The notes beneath the pieces are model-generated. The model was given only the letters and a program-made list of their open reading frames with translations. It made no database searches and was not told where the DNA came from. The position numbers and the translations under genes are program-made. Shown piece by piece: positions 22,977 to 33,399 of a stretch of 64,000 nucleotides of DNA; the first letter of the stretch is position 1; the number at the start of each line of letters is the position of its first letter. Source of the stretch: Limnephilus marmoratus (lineage: Eukaryota; Arthropoda; Insecta; Trichoptera; Limnephilidae); assembly GCA_917880885.1 (NCBI GenBank), contig OU862931.1:13093337-13157336 (forward strand), in the 5' to 3' direction.

Positions 22977-23851
22977 GTGAGTACCCAAGCTGTTTTATAC
23001 CCCCCATATTTGCGTGTGTTCACAGTAAATTCACCGCGGAGACAAATAGCCCTTCCAGAGAGATTATAGGGACAGATTCCTCCATTTTAGATATAACTGT
23101 TGTTGCTACCCTGACTTACTCTGTATGCATTGTTATGATATTGTGTTTACGCAGGTGTTTTACCCAATATAACTGTTGTTTACCCTGATTACTGGTTTCA
23201 CTGCCTTCCCCCAGCCCGTAGAAATTTGAGCTTTATTTCAGGGAAGCCACACACACGCCTCACAGATCCTACCACCCTGGTGGTGAGGGCCTCTCCCGCT
23301 CTGCTGACTAAAACCTGAGCTAGTCTGTCGGCAGAATGTAGGGACCCCCATGTAGGTCCGCTAACAGCATAAAGGTGATTTTCTAGATATTTACATCGAA
23401 GAAATTATCTAAAAACCAGAATGTAATACAAAAATATTGTTTAATTGTTTATTCAAGATCAACTTTATCAAAACACCATAACAATCCACTCTGCTAAACG
23501 CGTAAAAAATATCTTAAATTTACGATACGTAATAAAATATTTAACATGCTAAAACATAAAATTCCATATAAACATACCTACACTCGTCTTCTAGTCGCAA
23601 GCAAAAATTCAAATAAGAAGAGAAGTAGGTATTTTAAGTAGCCTAAAAATAATAAAACTTGTATGTTTATGCTATAATATGAAATATTTAAGCGGATATA
23701 TAAGGGGTATGAAGAAAATAAGGTGATTAGCCAAATAATAATAATTGGATAAATTGTATAGCGCCGTTTTTGTGAAAAAAAAATCACCAATACGATATAT
23801 CGACAAATAATATTTTCGTTTTTTTAAAGCACATGAACATGAACTTCATCA
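22977..23851. other. No recognisable gene
   Basis: A palindromic ccaccctggtgg at about 23270-23285 lies in a GC-richer patch (23205-23370). The remainder is AT-rich, and no element ends were identified. Confidence 0.4.
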
Positions 23852-24165
23852 TGGGGTGAAATTTATCAGAGTCTTGTCGGCGGATGCGTCCGCCCACCAA
23901 CTGCGTGGCAGGCCGGATTGAGGGAAAGCTTTTGATTTCTCCAACAGGACTCTCTCAAAACATCACTTTACCTCACAGTGGGAGGGTTGGATCCAGTCGT
24001 TTATTCCTCCTGGACACACTGACGCCCTGTTTCGTACCCACCCCTCATTCCTTTTTCCTTTCCAGGTCTTCCTCTCCTTCCTTTCCCGAAAAAGATCCTC
24101 CACACAGCATCCCCAAAGATGACGAAGGCCCTCAGGGCCTCCTGCACGGAGCTAATGTAAAAATA
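23852..24165 (+). mobile_element. LINE-tail repeat (gcctcctgtgtgg family)
   Basis: It shares tcatggggtga, cggcggatgcgtccgccc, the cctccacacagcatcccc box and the cctcagggcctcctgcac tail with the 21410 copy. It ends at ctaatgtaaaaata. Confidence 0.55.
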
Positions 24166-24179
24166 AATATTCAGAAGGA

Positions 24180-25015
24180 AATATGATAATTCAATTGCCA
24201 TTTTCAAATATTAATTTATCATGTCGCACACCTAGATAAAGAGTAGTACAACTCAAAATACCTCTTTTTTCAGGAACAGCGAAAAACGTTTTACTCGATT
24301 TCTATTTGACTGATTAAAAATATTGTTATATGATAATGTATGTTATTTTACTAGGATATTCATTTGCTTAATTACTTAACCATCAAATTCACGTGTCACG
24401 CGTTTATTAATTAATTTCGTGTTATTTTAGTATTAGTGACAAAATCATTGTTTAATAATTTTATCAACTCAAATTGATTCCATATTAGTGATAAATTTTG
24501 AATTAATGCACTCTTATTCTGTATATTTTGTTTTGTAATCTTCACAATACCGTAGTAAGTGGAATTGATATGTAGAACGCCCGAGAAACAAGACAAGTTC
24601 AATCACGAATACTAAATCAACTCAAAATATTCACGCACTATGACTGCGGTTAATCACGAATACAAGACTAAATCGAAATAATCCAGTCTTTCTGCGTATT
24701 GACAGCACCTTCCCCTACAGTTAGTATGTCGTAAGTGGTGATGCGTTACTATTGTTGGTGGGGGTTTTCGTAGAGCAATTTAGAAAGACTGACTTAAGTG
24801 CCATCTACAATTTTATTGATGGAGATTTTTAAACAGGTGTCTTTGTGGTTTGTGTAGTTTTCGACGCAGATTCCGAAAATGGAAATAACTCGATTTTGGA
24901 TTATTTCGAGTTGTGTTATTCTTTATCTAGGTGTGCGAATTGTTTAAAAATCCAACGTGTTTCATAAGCAATGCTTACTTCATCGGGGTTTACTCGGGTT
25001 TTATCAGGGCTAACT
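24180..25015 (-). mobile_element. PLE relic split by a TIR element
   Basis: 24190-24223 and 24939-25010 together match the PLE end also seen at 39020-39160 and 52765-52830. The minus strand retains GATGAAGTAAGCATTGC and ATGAAACACGTTGG, a decayed hammerhead with an intact stem II pattern but a damaged CTGATGA. Confidence 0.5.
24224..24938. mobile_element. TIR element (715 bp), non-autonomous
   Basis: The ends TCGCACACCTAGATAAAGA and its reverse complement are identical over 19 bp, and similarity continues for about 40 bp. It interrupts a PLE copy. No ORF for a transposase and no clear TSD, so the superfamily is unknown. Confidence 0.65.
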
Positions 25016-25080
25016 AAAAAACCCTTCACACGGCATCCTCAAATATATCATAGAATAATTTCCCTCAGGGCCTTTTTTTC
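25016..25080 (+). mobile_element. LINE-tail remnant
   Basis: cacacggcatcctcaaa and ttccctcagggcc match the tail of the 21410 family. Only about 60 bp remain. Confidence 0.4.
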
Positions 25081-25082
25081 TA

Positions 25083-25275
25083 TTTTTTTATGAGAAAAAC
25101 TCTCTTTTTATAACTTTTGAAGGTTATTCCCATCAATATAATATTTCATTAAAGAAGAAGATAACAATAATAATCTAAACGAAAGTATGAAAGAGAACAC
25201 GACACAGAAAACAGAAAAAGACAATGGTCGCAACTGGGACTCGAACCCAGACCCCTCGTCTAACAGTCCTACAGA
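25083..25275 (-). mobile_element. tRNA-related SINE (family 2), minus copy
   Basis: On minus the 3' half of a tRNA-like head, with B box GGGTTCGAGTCCC (25235-25248), is followed by ccattgtctttttctg... and a body to about 25083. It pairs with the plus-strand head directly downstream. The same body is found at 45145 and 46265. Confidence 0.6.
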
Positions 25276-25277
25276 AA

Positions 25278-25350
25278 GTGGCGATAGCGAAATTGGCTAA
25301 CGCGCACGTCCCGGTTAGACGAGGGGTCTGGGTTCGAGTTCTGGGTTCTT
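25278..25350 (+). mobile_element. tRNA-like SINE head, plus copy
   Basis: GCGATAGCGAAATTGGCTAA (A-box region) and GGGTTCGAG (B box) form a tRNA-like head. It is inverted relative to the copy ending at 25275, so gttagacgaggggtctgg and its complement make a hairpin around 25250-25330. It does not fold as a standard functional tRNA and has no acceptor pairing. Confidence 0.5.
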
Positions 25351-25719
25351 GAATTATTGTTATTTTTTCCTTTTTTTTCTATTGTAAAAAAAATGAAACT
25401 ACTATTATACCTAACGCTGTAAATTCATGTGAAAAATTGTTTTCTTTATTGGTAGAAAGGTTGGTGCGTAACTTGTTAATTTAAAAAAAAAACATAAAAT
25501 ATAAGAAACAAAAAATCCTGGAATCTAAAACATCATATTACCAGGCAATCATTTATTTCATTTACCATAAAAAATAATATGATTGGGTTATGTTTGTATA
25601 TTACTTATATTAAATATTTTTTTCGCTTATTCATACCCCACGGCACAATAATGAAAATAAAATACTGGTCATTGAACTTTCCGAAAAACTTCAAAAAGAA
25701 GATTTGTTCAACGACCTTC

Positions 25720-26130
25720 TGACAGTGGCGAATTACTTATTTAGGTTTCTTTCTTCTCGTGAAATTTGTTACAGCCGGAAATTTCCCCACAGACCCTACT
25801 TTTCGGGGACTCTCTCAGCCAACTAGCGTCCTTATTTACCTCGTTTGTCTATTTGACTAAGTATGCTTTCATCAACCGTATTTTCTCTGTGACCAAAACA
25901 TCTTAATCTTCCTTAAACATTGACAAAATTACAACTGGATGGGCTCTTAGTGGGTATATCACCACATCCGAGTAAACTATTACTAACTTTAAGTTAACTT
26001 TTTTTTTCACAGAGACGAAACATATCATTGTAGTCATCACTCTTGGCTCTACAACCCCCGGTGGGTCTTGGCCTCCTCAAGAGTCTTCCACCACTCATCT
26101 CGGTTTTGGGCCATTGTGGTAACGGAATTT
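25720..26130 (-). pseudogene. LINE C-terminal fragments
   Basis: The minus strand at about 25780-25940 reads LRCFGHRENTVDESILSQ, resembling the RWFGHV block of RTE/Jockey-type C-termini. At about 26050-26125 it reads MAQNRDEWWKTLEEAKTHRG, the usual last 20 residues of such ORFs. Order and frames suggest two separate remnants. Confidence 0.4.
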
Positions 26131-26385
26131 AACTACAATCCCGGTGCAGGCCTTATTATGGTACAAAATATTGATTCAGCATACATCTGACGCTGAATGT
26201 AAGAGGAAAGTGGAACATGAACATAATTCTAGGTTTACAATTAATAAAGAAATGCTTGTACCAAAATATAATAATGTATTGTAATATTTAATATGTTACC
26301 AAGTAATATACAAAAGTTGCGGTTCACCAAACAGACTTAAATATACGCCAAAAATATGGTTATTAAATAGAGACGGAGAATATAT

Positions 26386-26766
26386 GACGGCCGGCGTAGT
26401 CCAGCGGTAAGGCTCTTAACTAGAACTCCGAAGGTCGCGGGATCGAATCCCGCGACAATTTTTCGCAATTCCTTCATTTAAAGATAATATATATAGTATA
26501 TTTGCGGCACGTTTCAGAGTGGAAAATACTCTAATTGCCCTGGTGTAAGACCACCATTCAGAATTGAAACGATGCTTGAAATGGCTTTAGCCGTGTTTGG
26601 TGACCAGATCTGAATAGCCAAGTACTTCCCCACCTTCCTCTTCCCTGTCTCCTTCCCCTCCCCACTACCTTCAGCCTCACAACATACCCCAATTGGGGAT
26701 GCCATAGTCCCACTGGCTCCAGACGGGAGCAGTTGGGACTCTTGTGCGGTATTCATGTAAAAAAAA
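26386..26766 (+). mobile_element. tRNA-derived SINE (family 1), copy 1
   Basis: The head gacggccggcgtagtccagc has an A box at 26397-26412 and B box GGATCGAATCC at 26440-26450. The body has a C/T-rich middle, and the 3' end is gactcttgtgcggtattcat then gtaaaaaaaa. RNA polymerase III would read the head. The 3' end resembles the local LINE-tail family, its likely mobilising partner. Confidence 0.75.
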
Positions 26767-27364
26767 GACGTCAGGGTATACGTTAAAAAAATCACGTCAG
26801 CAGTTAAAGGTTAATAGATGAATTTCACAAGAAAAAAAGAGAAGACAATGAAAAGAATGAATAATTTAGAAGAAAGAGTGGACCTACAGCCACAATGCTA
26901 ACAGAAAGGATAAAAAAATACTCAAAATTGTTGGTTTTCTAATTACGTCTTGATTGCGGCAACTTTTTAGCTGATGTTAATGATATTTGGTCATTTTATA
27001 TATTGTAAGGTTCAACTAGTGTTCCCTTAACCGATGGGTCATATGCTTTTCCATTTCTTATCCATCATTATTTCCCTCCACTTATTTTTTCCTCTTGGCT
27101 TGTTGGTACCTAATCTTTATTTTCCCTCCAGTTATACTGACTACTTTTATAAAAAATATAATAAAGAATTCTAAGAAATAAAGTATTCTCGGAGGCAAAA
27201 AACATTTTCCGAAAGACGAACATGGTTATGTTTTATAATAAAAAATGTTTTTTTATAATTAATTGACGATCAAGCAACTTGATCACATGCCATAATACAT
27301 CAATATAACAACGTTTAGAAAAAAAAACATTTTAAAACATCATTTTGATGTAAAATGATATTGC
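26767..27364. other. No recognisable gene
   Basis: AT-rich, no repeats or ORFs of note. Confidence 0.45.
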
Positions 27365-27780
27365 AATTTGGGAGGTGGACATGTGTACCGCCGCTCCGGG
27401 AACCATTTATTGGATACCAACACCTCTACCGTAGGTCACCCCAAGCGGTTCGCTACGTTTGGAGACTTAGCAGGATGCCAGGGTTTATGGTGTGTGGTTT
27501 GTCCGGTTTTTGGCGATGGTCGACGGAGACCTTTTGATCTCTCTAACAAGACAGAAAATCGTCTAGCACTGCAATGGGGGGTTGGATTTCATACACCCGT
27601 CTCTCCTGGATACAGCGACCCCCAGATTCTTATGCGTCCCTCATTTTTTTCCCTTCACAAAACTTCCACTACTTTCTTTCCTAAGAAGTCCCTCCACACT
27701 GCATTTCTAAGAATGATATAGGCCCTAGGGCGGAATTATTTTCCTCGAGAACTCCTTTGTGGAGCTAATATTAAAAAAGT
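27365..27780 (+). mobile_element. LINE-tail repeat (gcctcctgtgtgg family)
   Basis: It begins ttgggaggtggacatgtgta and shares ccgggaaccatttattggat with the 21410 and 36390 copies. It ends actcctttgtggagctaata. The open frames at 27355-27721 are not recognisable proteins. Confidence 0.5.
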
Positions 27781-28679
27781 AAACCCCCTGTTTTTTATTA
27801 TTAAAACACGAAAAAACTCAAAGATTTCTCATAAATTATATTTATAATTGTTAAGTTATATATTTAATATAGAAAACACTGTTATTATTTTATAAAAACT
27901 TTTTATTGAAGAGGTGTTTACACCATTGACATTGATTGACATTAGTTCCCAATAGACAAACCACAGATGACAAACATTATAGAAGTAGTTCATCACTAGT
28001 GATGTGCAACATACAAAAGTAAAATGACAATAATAAAATTTAGGTTTGCACTAGTTTGAAAAAGACTCAAAAAAACATTTGTATTTTTAATATTCGATAC
28101 ACCCAAACACTCCAGAATGTATTTACATTGAAAAATAAATGGAAATACAATATTTTTATTCTCTTAGAGATCATCGGCCCACACAATAATAATTCACCAT
28201 CATAATAATGTAAACGCCAGCGTTTTAAGCTACTATAAATTATCTCGCAGCAATACATAATACTCCCAATTGGCAGTGGGATAAATTGATTCCGACCGCG
28301 AAATCCGAGAATGGGAGGACCGAGGGAGCAAGGCTTTCGCGCTACTATGCGGATGGAGGCTTCCGCGCTAAGGTAGAGGAGGGGGGAAGGGAGTGACCGC
28401 CCCGCCTCCCACCTTCCCCTAAATATGACCAGAGATTAATTTGCGGGTTGAATATTAAGATTAAATGGGTTAATAGATGTTCGCGGTAAATGAACGAGTT
28501 CGTAGTATCATGAAATTTGTATTTTGATAAAATTTATCAAAACGTGATGGGCATACTAACTTAAGCTCGAACTACCCGAAGCCCGAAGGATTACTACATT
28601 CCCAATATTGGGGATAATTTTGAGGTCATGGTAATTATTGGGGAATGGGCGATATAATAATGTTTTTGAGTTAAATATC
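27781..28679. other. No recognisable gene
   Basis: AT-rich, with a GC-rich island at 28290-28425 that shows no ORF or terminal repeat. Confidence 0.45.
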
Positions 28680-28850
28680 TGTGAAATGATTTGCCGACCT
28701 CTGTATTTCCTTCAAGGCTTTGAAAGACCCATGTTCTTCCTCAATTAGATAAAAAAAAACCCCTGGGCACAGCATCCCCACAGACGAAGTAAATTCTAAG
28801 GGAAATTATTTTCCTCGCTGCCTCCTTCGTAGGGTCAACGTGTCTGTACA
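28680..28850 (+). mobile_element. LINE C-terminus and tail fragment
   Basis: gaaatgatttgccgacctctg and ctttgaaagacccatgttc correspond to the RT C-terminal codons seen at 35460-35530. The gcacagcatcccc box and cctcgctgcctcc tail follow. Confidence 0.5.
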
Positions 28851-28906
28851 TATATATTTTTTTAATTGATTAAAAGCATCAACTGGTTTTTGCAGCAAAA
28901 TCTTAA

Positions 28907-29350
28907 TCTATTAATGTAAATAAAAATGAATCGCCGATATGTATGTACGCGCATAACTTCCGAAGGACTGCACCAAATTTGATAATTCTTTTTCTTTTTT
29001 GTTCGTTATTGTCAGGACAAGGTTTGTATAAAACTACTGGTGACATCTGGCTTTATGAAATTTGTATAAAAAATTGCAATAGGTTGCACGCGGCTGTTTG
29101 AACTGAATGTAGCGGGACTGAATGTATAGAATCCGGGAGGGGGGAGGGGAACTTGGGAAGGGGGTTCGCGGGACGGGGGAAGGGGAGAATGATGTGGGGA
29201 GAGGGAAGGTGGAGTGGGAGCGCGAGACGGGAAGGGGACGCGGGAGAGTAAGAGGAGGCGGAAGGGGAACGGGACGAATGGGAAAGGACACGCAGGGAGA
29301 AACAATTTCTTTATTAAATGGCATAGCGACGCATGCCGGGTACCAGCTAG
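28907..29350 (+). mobile_element. Complete short Helitron, G-rich 3' tail family
   Basis: TC start at 28907 after A, CTAG end at 29347-29350 before T. The 3' hairpin is GGCAT/ATGCC with loop AGCGACGC, 9 nt before CTAG. 29120-29280 is almost pure purine. It is 444 bp with no code. The next Helitron starts at the very next base. Confidence 0.75.
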
Positions 29351-29968
29351 TCTATATATATAAAAATGAATCGCTGTTTCCTTTGGTCACGCCATAACTT
29401 CAGAACGACTTTATCTATTTCATTCATCTTTTTTTAAAAAGTTTTCTTATACCTTGTAGAAGGTTCTTGGGAAAGAAAAATTAAGAAAATTGCGCAGAAA
29501 ATTGGATAATTTTAACTTTGCACGTTTGACAGTTAGCGCATTTGATAAATGTGAATTTAATAGGCAGCTGTTTTTTTTTGTAACAAAAGAATTGTTTATG
29601 GATTTTTCAAATTATAGTTTTTTAAATAGGTACCTGTGTTAGTTACCAAATTTGATTGATTGTTCTTATAATATACAAAAATGAATATTTGTAATACGTA
29701 TATGAAAAATGAAAATTTGAATAAAAAAATTGTAGTAGGTGGCACGCGAGCTGTTTAAAAACTGAATGTACTGGGGTTGAATAAATGGAATACGGGAGGG
29801 GGGTTGGTGGGACGGGGTGCGGGAGAAGGAAGGCGGGAAGGTAGAAAAGGAAGGCGGGAGGGGAAGGGGATGCGGGAGGGGAACGGGGGCGCACGGGAAA
29901 GAACATGCAGGGAGAAACAATTTATTTCTTTGAATATGGCATTGCAACGCATGCCGGGAGCCAGTTAT
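29351..29968 (+). mobile_element. Tandem Helitron, second unit
   Basis: TCTATATATATAAAAATGAA is a typical Helitron 5' end. The G-rich tail and GCATGCCGGG block mark the 3' end, where CTAG has decayed to TTAT. Its 5' third differs from the first unit, so the pair is a chimera rather than a simple duplicate. Confidence 0.7.
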
Positions 29969-30404
29969 TAAATATATATTTCTTTAGTTCCGCAACATTC
30001 TCGAAACGGGAGTACCATACATTGATCCGTCCGATGGAATATTTGGTATTCACATAAGAAAATAGAAATTTCTCGCTCTTATGACAATTCGTGGATAGTT
30101 CGCACAATAAAACAATTTAAACCCTCTCAGTTTTTGCTGAAAACTTTGTAGAATTAGAGTACACTTGTGGCCATAACCTCACTCTAAAGCTGTCAAAAAT
30201 AATCCTCACCCTTGTTTTTGTTATAAATAATGAGCAGTCTAAAACCCAACCGTACCTTACTTAATCTAACCGTACCAATCAGTTGCTAAAAAGGTAGAGC
30301 ATTGTGAATAGTGTTAACCTTTTTATTAAATAAATAAAACAAAATTCAATTAAAAACTTTTAAATTTTTTTTAGTACTTACCTATAACTTTTTATCGTAA
30401 TAAA
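29969..30404. other. No recognisable gene
   Basis: AT-rich, no terminal repeats seen. Confidence 0.45.
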
Positions 30405-31222
30405 GAACTTCAGTAAATAATGTTATCGCTTTAAAAAAATATGTTCATATAGACCAACAAAAAATGCTGATTCTGAATATATAAGTTTTATTAAATAATA
30501 TTAAACGTGGAGATTAAAAAAATAAATTTTAAAGTGCATTTTTAAACATCTCGTTAAAACACGTTGTAAAGTTGGTATTATTGAATGTTTAGTGTTGACG
30601 TCACTCGTCACCAGTCATTGTATTAAAATTTAGGTATGACACAAGCCATCGGTATTAACAACATTTCATGTTATTCGTTATTTCATACTGTTTATAGAGA
30701 ATTAGTTGTTGTGTTTATTGAAACATTATTTAGGCCTAAATAATTCAGTACCAAAAATAGAAGCATCTCTGTTAGTTTATCTCTATTATTTAAAATATTA
30801 AAAACTTTAAACTGTACGAAAAAATCGTATAATACGCTATATCAAAAATGGCCGTCATCGGTCAGCTGATAGGCGCCGCATCTTATTTGCCTACAATTGT
30901 GCAGTAGATGCTTCGTTTTCGATAATATTGATTTTAAAAGCTAAAAAAATAATAATTTCAAACAACTTTTATACCACTCTCCCGTAATAATATTGATAAA
31001 TATAATACAATAAATAAATAATTCTACCTAAATAATGTTTTCACTTATCGAATAGTATCATACTTTCTTAACGGTGGTTTTCGGGGGGTCTTGAAAAATA
31101 AAAACTTTGACAATTATTTTAACTATTAAAACCAACTCAAAAAAAATGTGCAGTTATTTAGTTAGGTCATTATTCAATAAAAAAAAAATTTAAAAATTGG
31201 ACTGGAGTTCTCTATTCCATTT
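30405..31222. repeat. Dispersed repeat R, copy 1
   Basis: It matches 45362-45939, sharing aaaaatatgttcatatagac, aaagttggtatta and gttagtttatctctattatt, and both end in a gactggagttctct block. The near-inverted ends (gaactcca at left, tggagttc at right in copy 2) suggest a TIR element, but no TSD is certain. It has no ORF. Confidence 0.55.
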
Positions 31223-31439
31223 GTTCCTGATGCCTTTGGTCTGCTCTTCTTTAATGGTGGAACCAAATTTCAAATATTAAATTGAAGTATAAAAATAAAT
31301 ATGAAATGTAAAAAATCTATATGTAACTAAAATATAAGCACCTGCTGACAAGCCAATTCAATTGGCTTAGCAGGACTTGTTTGTTGATTTTAATGTGTAT
31401 ATCTATTCTTTCAATAAAAAAAAAAAAAAAAAAAAAAAA
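31223..31439 (+). mobile_element. Possible LINE 3' UTR with hairpin and poly(A)
   Basis: A stem-loop, cctgctgacaagccaattc with attggcttagcagg, lies about 50 bp before a 23-nt A run (31417-31439). This layout is typical of poly(A)-tailed retrotransposon or processed-transcript ends. The upstream coding part was not recognised. Confidence 0.4.
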
Positions 31440-31798
31440 GTTCAATAGCTTCTCATTTTGTTACCATATAACAGTCTGAAGTGTGTTAATTGCCATCGTA
31501 TATTATCACCTTAATCGTATACTGCTGCGCCCTGTCATAATATAAAGTTATGACAGTTTCAATTTTGGTTTCAATGAATCCGCCAGTGTAAAGAAAATAT
31601 CGCTCTGTTACGCCGTAACTCTCTGACGTGTGTTAATTATCTTCGGGTAGGTATATTCTTACCTTCCACGCCATGAAAAACATTATAAAGTACTTTACTT
31701 ATCCGTAGAGTCCGCTGTAAATGTAAAGCGTACATAAATAGTTATTTAGTAGTGAACAAAAAACACAAAAAAAAACAAAATATGTACTTACATATATG
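31440..31798. other. No recognisable gene
   Basis: AT-rich without recognisable features. Confidence 0.45.
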
Positions 31799-31838
31799 AG
31801 TACTTTGGGGATTTGATGTGCACATGCTCGCAATGGTT

Positions 31839-32207
31839 TCTATATATAATAGTGAGTTCTGGGATCATGAAATTATGCCTTGCTAACCATTCATCCGATT
31901 GCGACGAAACTTTGGGGATTTGATGTGTGCATGCCCGCGATGGCGTCTATTTATACTGGTGAGCTCTGGCATTATGAAATTTGTATAAAAAAATTTCAAT
32001 AGGTGGCACGCGAGCTGTTTGAAAACTGAATGTACCGGGAATGAATGTATTGAATGCGGGATGGGGAAGCGGGAGGGGGGTGTGGGGAGAGGGAAGGCGG
32101 AGTGGGAACGCATGGAGGAAGGGGAACGGGATGAATGGGAAAGGACACGCAAGGAGAAACAATGTCTTCATTAAGTGGCGTAGCAACGCATGCCGGGAAC
32201 TCGCTAG
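31839..32207 (+). mobile_element. Short Helitron, G-rich 3' tail family
   Basis: CTAG at 32204-32207 is followed by T. The hairpin GGCGT/ATGCC (loop AGCAACGC) and purine-rich tail match the 28907 copy. The 5' limit is uncertain, since the TC at 31839 is preceded by T rather than A. A ctttggggatttgatgtg module at 31803 is repeated at about 31912. Confidence 0.6.
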
Positions 32208-32532
32208 TTGTTCTATAAAATTATCAAATGAGTCAATCGCAGCCATATAGTTAAAAAATCCGTTTCATACAAATTATACGAGTGCCTGGATATCATCCTA
32301 ACTATCTGAGTGCAAATCCAAGTGCTAAAACCAAATGAACATCGCAGATCATCCGCTGCCATAAGTACCATTTTAAAGATACTCTACTGTTGGTGTGGTG
32401 ACATTCGATTCGTTGAGAACTTCAGATGGTCATTTGCGCAGAAAGGACACTCCGCTCCTTTCTGACCCATGAGGTATTTAATAAACTTTCTTATTATAGT
32501 AAAAAATGTATTATTATAATTATATTGATTTT
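32208..32532. other. No recognisable gene
   Basis: No ORF. gaaaggacactccgctcctttc at about 32440 is an imperfect hairpin only. Confidence 0.4.
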
Positions 32533-32942
32533 GACGGCCGGCGTAGTCCAGCGGTAAGGCTCTTGACTCGGACTCCGACGGTCACGGGATCGAAACCCGG
32601 CGTGGCATATAAATTTTATTTGGTTAATTTGTGTTATTCACAATTTATTCATTTAAAATAATGTATAGTATATTTGCGGCACGTTCCAGAGTGGAATATA
32701 CCCTTAGTATCGCCCTGGTGTAAGACCGCCATTCAGAATTGAAACGTTGCTTGAAATAGCTTTAGCCGTGTTTGGTGACCGATTCGGAAGAGCCAGGTAC
32801 TTCCCCACCTTCCTCTTCCCTATCTCCTTCCCCTCCACACTACCTTCAGCTTCACAACATACTCCAATTGGGGATGCCATAGTCCCACTGGCTCCAGACG
32901 GGAGCAGTTGGGACTCTTGTGTGGTATTCATGTAAAAAAAAA
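32533..32942 (+). mobile_element. tRNA-derived SINE (family 1), copy 2
   Basis: A box at 32544-32559 and B box GGATCGAAACC at 32587-32597. The body and the ctcttgtgtggtattcat end are as in copy 1, with a 9-nt A tail. The tatattgatttt at left and tatatcttaattt at right could be a decayed TSD. Confidence 0.75.
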
Positions 32943-33189
32943 TATATCTTAATTTGCACCTGAACCCATGTCAACGTTCGCAGAAGCCACATGAAATTTT
33001 ACGATAATCATAAAAATTAATAAAAATATCTACCAATAGTTATGCAAAAACACACCAGCGATAATTCAAGGATTTCATCAAACTTGTACGGGCGTGAGAT
33101 CGTTTGTTTGCTTATTTGGGGTCTGAATCTCGCACGCGGTAGTGCTAACACGAGGAAATAGTTTGCCAACTGAAACGGGAACTTTCTGT

Positions 33190-33328
33190 AGAAGCTTATG
33201 TCAAAGCCCAATCTCTTTCCCCTCCACAACAATCTACCTTCAGGTTCACGACATTCCCCAAACGGGAAATCCATACCATAGTTCCATTGGTTCCGGGCGG
33301 GTTTAATTTGTTAGCTCACGCAAAAAAG
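33190..33328 (+). mobile_element. SINE family 1, 3' fragment
   Basis: Only the C/T-rich middle and the ccatagttccattggttccg block remain. It ends gctcacgcaaaaaa. The tRNA-like head is absent. Confidence 0.5.
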
Positions 33329-33399
33329 CAAATCGACAGGCAAGAAACCAAGAAGATCTACGCAGGTGAATGTTACAAAGTGCAATGAACTTACTAAAG

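Noticed and set aside
25231..25350. tRNA gene pair
   Set aside because: Only half-molecules with B boxes, with bodies shared by dispersed copies at 45.2 and 46.2 kb. SINE heads fit better.
26386..26460. Functional tRNA gene
   Set aside because: A and B boxes are clear, but no canonical acceptor stem or anticodon loop forms, and the sequence continues into a conserved SINE body repeated elsewhere.
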